Assembly: GCA_015657435.1 (NCBI GenBank)
Contig: JADLKH010000005.1
Location: 249,201-255,755 of the forward strand
Source: Synergistales bacterium
Lineage (GTDB): Bacteria; Synergistota; Synergistia; Synergistales; 79-D21
Direction of reading: 5' to 3'
Length of the DNA: 6,555 nucleotides
Shown one piece after another: positions 5,861 to 6,555 of the stretch (positions within the stretch are counted from its first letter, which is position 1; each line of letters begins with the position of its first letter). The position numbers and the translations under genes were made by a program. Below the pieces are notes generated by a model. It worked only from the letters and a program-made list of their open reading frames with translations. It ran no database searches and was not told the origin of the DNA.

Positions 5861-6555
5861 ATGGAAAAACGGAATGAACCCCGGCTTTATGCCGTCATCG
5901 GCCCCACCGCCGTTGGGAAAACCGCGCTTAGCCTTGATTTGGCGGAATCACTCGACGCGGAAATCATCTCGGTCGATTCCCGGCAGGTCTATCGGCATTT
6001 GGATATCGGAACCGCCAAAGCCACTCCTGACGAGAGGAAGAGAGTTCCACACCACCTGATCGATGTCGCGGAGCCGACCGAAAGGTTTTCGGCCTCCCGG
6101 TTCGTCGAACTGGCCCGTGTTGCCCTCGAAGACATCCTAAAGAGAAACAAGACCGCCCTCCTCGTCGGAGGGACCCCCTTCTATTTCCGAGCCCTTCTGT
6201 CCGGGACTCTGACGGGCGGTCTTCCCTCGGATCCCGCCATTCGCGCCGCGCTGGAAGGATCCTTGAGGCAGGAGGGAAAAGAAAGCCTGCACCGCCGCCT
6301 CGTGCAGATCGACCCGCTGACCGCATCCCGGATCCATCCGAACGACGCGGTTCGGATCGTTCGGGCTCTCGAAATCCACACCCTGACCGGCCAACCTCCT
6401 TCCGAAGCCTTTCGGACGAGGGAACCTCTGGTTTTTCCGGCCGAAGTCCTCTACATCGGACTTTCACGGCCCAGGGAGGAATTGAGGGAACGGATTGCGG
6501 CCCGGGCTCGCGGCCAGATGGACCAGGGGTTTCTTGAGGAAGTCGCTTCTCTTCT
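5861..6555 (+). CDS. miaA: tRNA dimethylallyltransferase MiaA, N-terminal part (3' end outside window)
   Basis: MiaA transfers a dimethylallyl group from DMAPP to N6 of A37 in tRNAs that read codons starting with U, the first step towards ms2i6A. The window holds 231 complete codons of a protein usually about 300-315 residues long, with no stop before the edge. Visible motifs: P-loop GPTAVGKT (14-21); IISVDSRQVYRHLDIGTAKAT with the catalytic-type Asp39 and the substrate-binding DSxQVY segment; PHHLIDVAEPTERFSASRF; VGGTPFYFRALLSGTL, which corresponds to the usual VGGTGLYxxAL; and RIHPNDAVRIVRALEI, the tRNA-binding IHPND-RALE element. The start ATG lies one base after mutL and is preceded by GGGAGA. 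mutL-miaA adjacency is common across bacteria, often with hfq next, but the downstream side is not visible here. The reading frame shows no interruption. Confidence 0.96.
   Translation, partial: MEKRNEPRLYAVIGPTAVGKTALSLDLAESLDAEIISVDSRQVYRHLDIGTAKATPDERKRVPHHLIDVAEPTERFSASRFVELARVALEDILKRNKTALLVGGTPFYFRALLSGTLTGGLPSDPAIRAALEGSLRQEGKESLHRRLVQIDPLTASRIHPNDAVRIVRALEIHTLTGQPPSEAFRTREPLVFPAEVLYIGLSRPREELRERIAARARGQMDQGFLEEVASL

Overview
The window is a tightly packed, single-strand segment of a bacterial chromosome. It reads in order: alaS (3' part), ruvX, mutS, mutL and miaA (5' part). All genes are on the + strand and coding sequence fills the window almost completely. The largest gap is 8 bases (alaS to ruvX), two junctions are ATGA overlaps (ruvX/mutS and mutS/mutL), and mutL to miaA is separated by one base. 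I see no promoter, terminator, tRNA, mobile element or CRISPR array, and no stretch over 10 bases lacks a gene.

The DNA is GC-rich (about 60% by eye) and codons favour C or G in third position. Gene order and protein features (endonuclease-type MutL, no MutH in the window, MutS with a near-consensus clamp-binding peptide, alaS directly ahead of ruvX) point away from Enterobacteria. They fit an anaerobic GC-rich lineage such as Synergistota, or a high-GC member of the Bacillota or a delta-type proteobacterial group. This placement is inference from memory of gene order and is weak.

Region by region: 1-1158 holds the editing and C-terminal parts of alanyl-tRNA synthetase; the catalytic half lies upstream. 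1167-1592 is RuvX/YqgF, an RNase H-fold nuclease linked to 16S rRNA maturation. 1589-4177 is MutS, the mismatch sensor. 4174-5859 is MutL, the ATPase/endonuclease partner. 5861 to the window end is MiaA, the tRNA A37 prenyltransferase, cut by the window edge. The genes combine translation fidelity (alaS, ruvX, miaA) with replication fidelity (mutS, mutL). The overlaps suggest that MutS and MutL are translationally coupled.

This is a housekeeping region and I found no undescribed system. The points worth a second look are small: a perfect 12-bp hairpin with a T7 loop inside ruvX, a second T7 tract inside mutL, a variant MutL endonuclease motif (DPHAAHE instead of DQHA...E), a degenerate MutL clamp-binding peptide beside a near-consensus MutS one, a Thr-to-Ile change in the AlaRS editing motif, and a Shine-Dalgarno-like sequence ahead of an in-frame ATG in the MutL linker.
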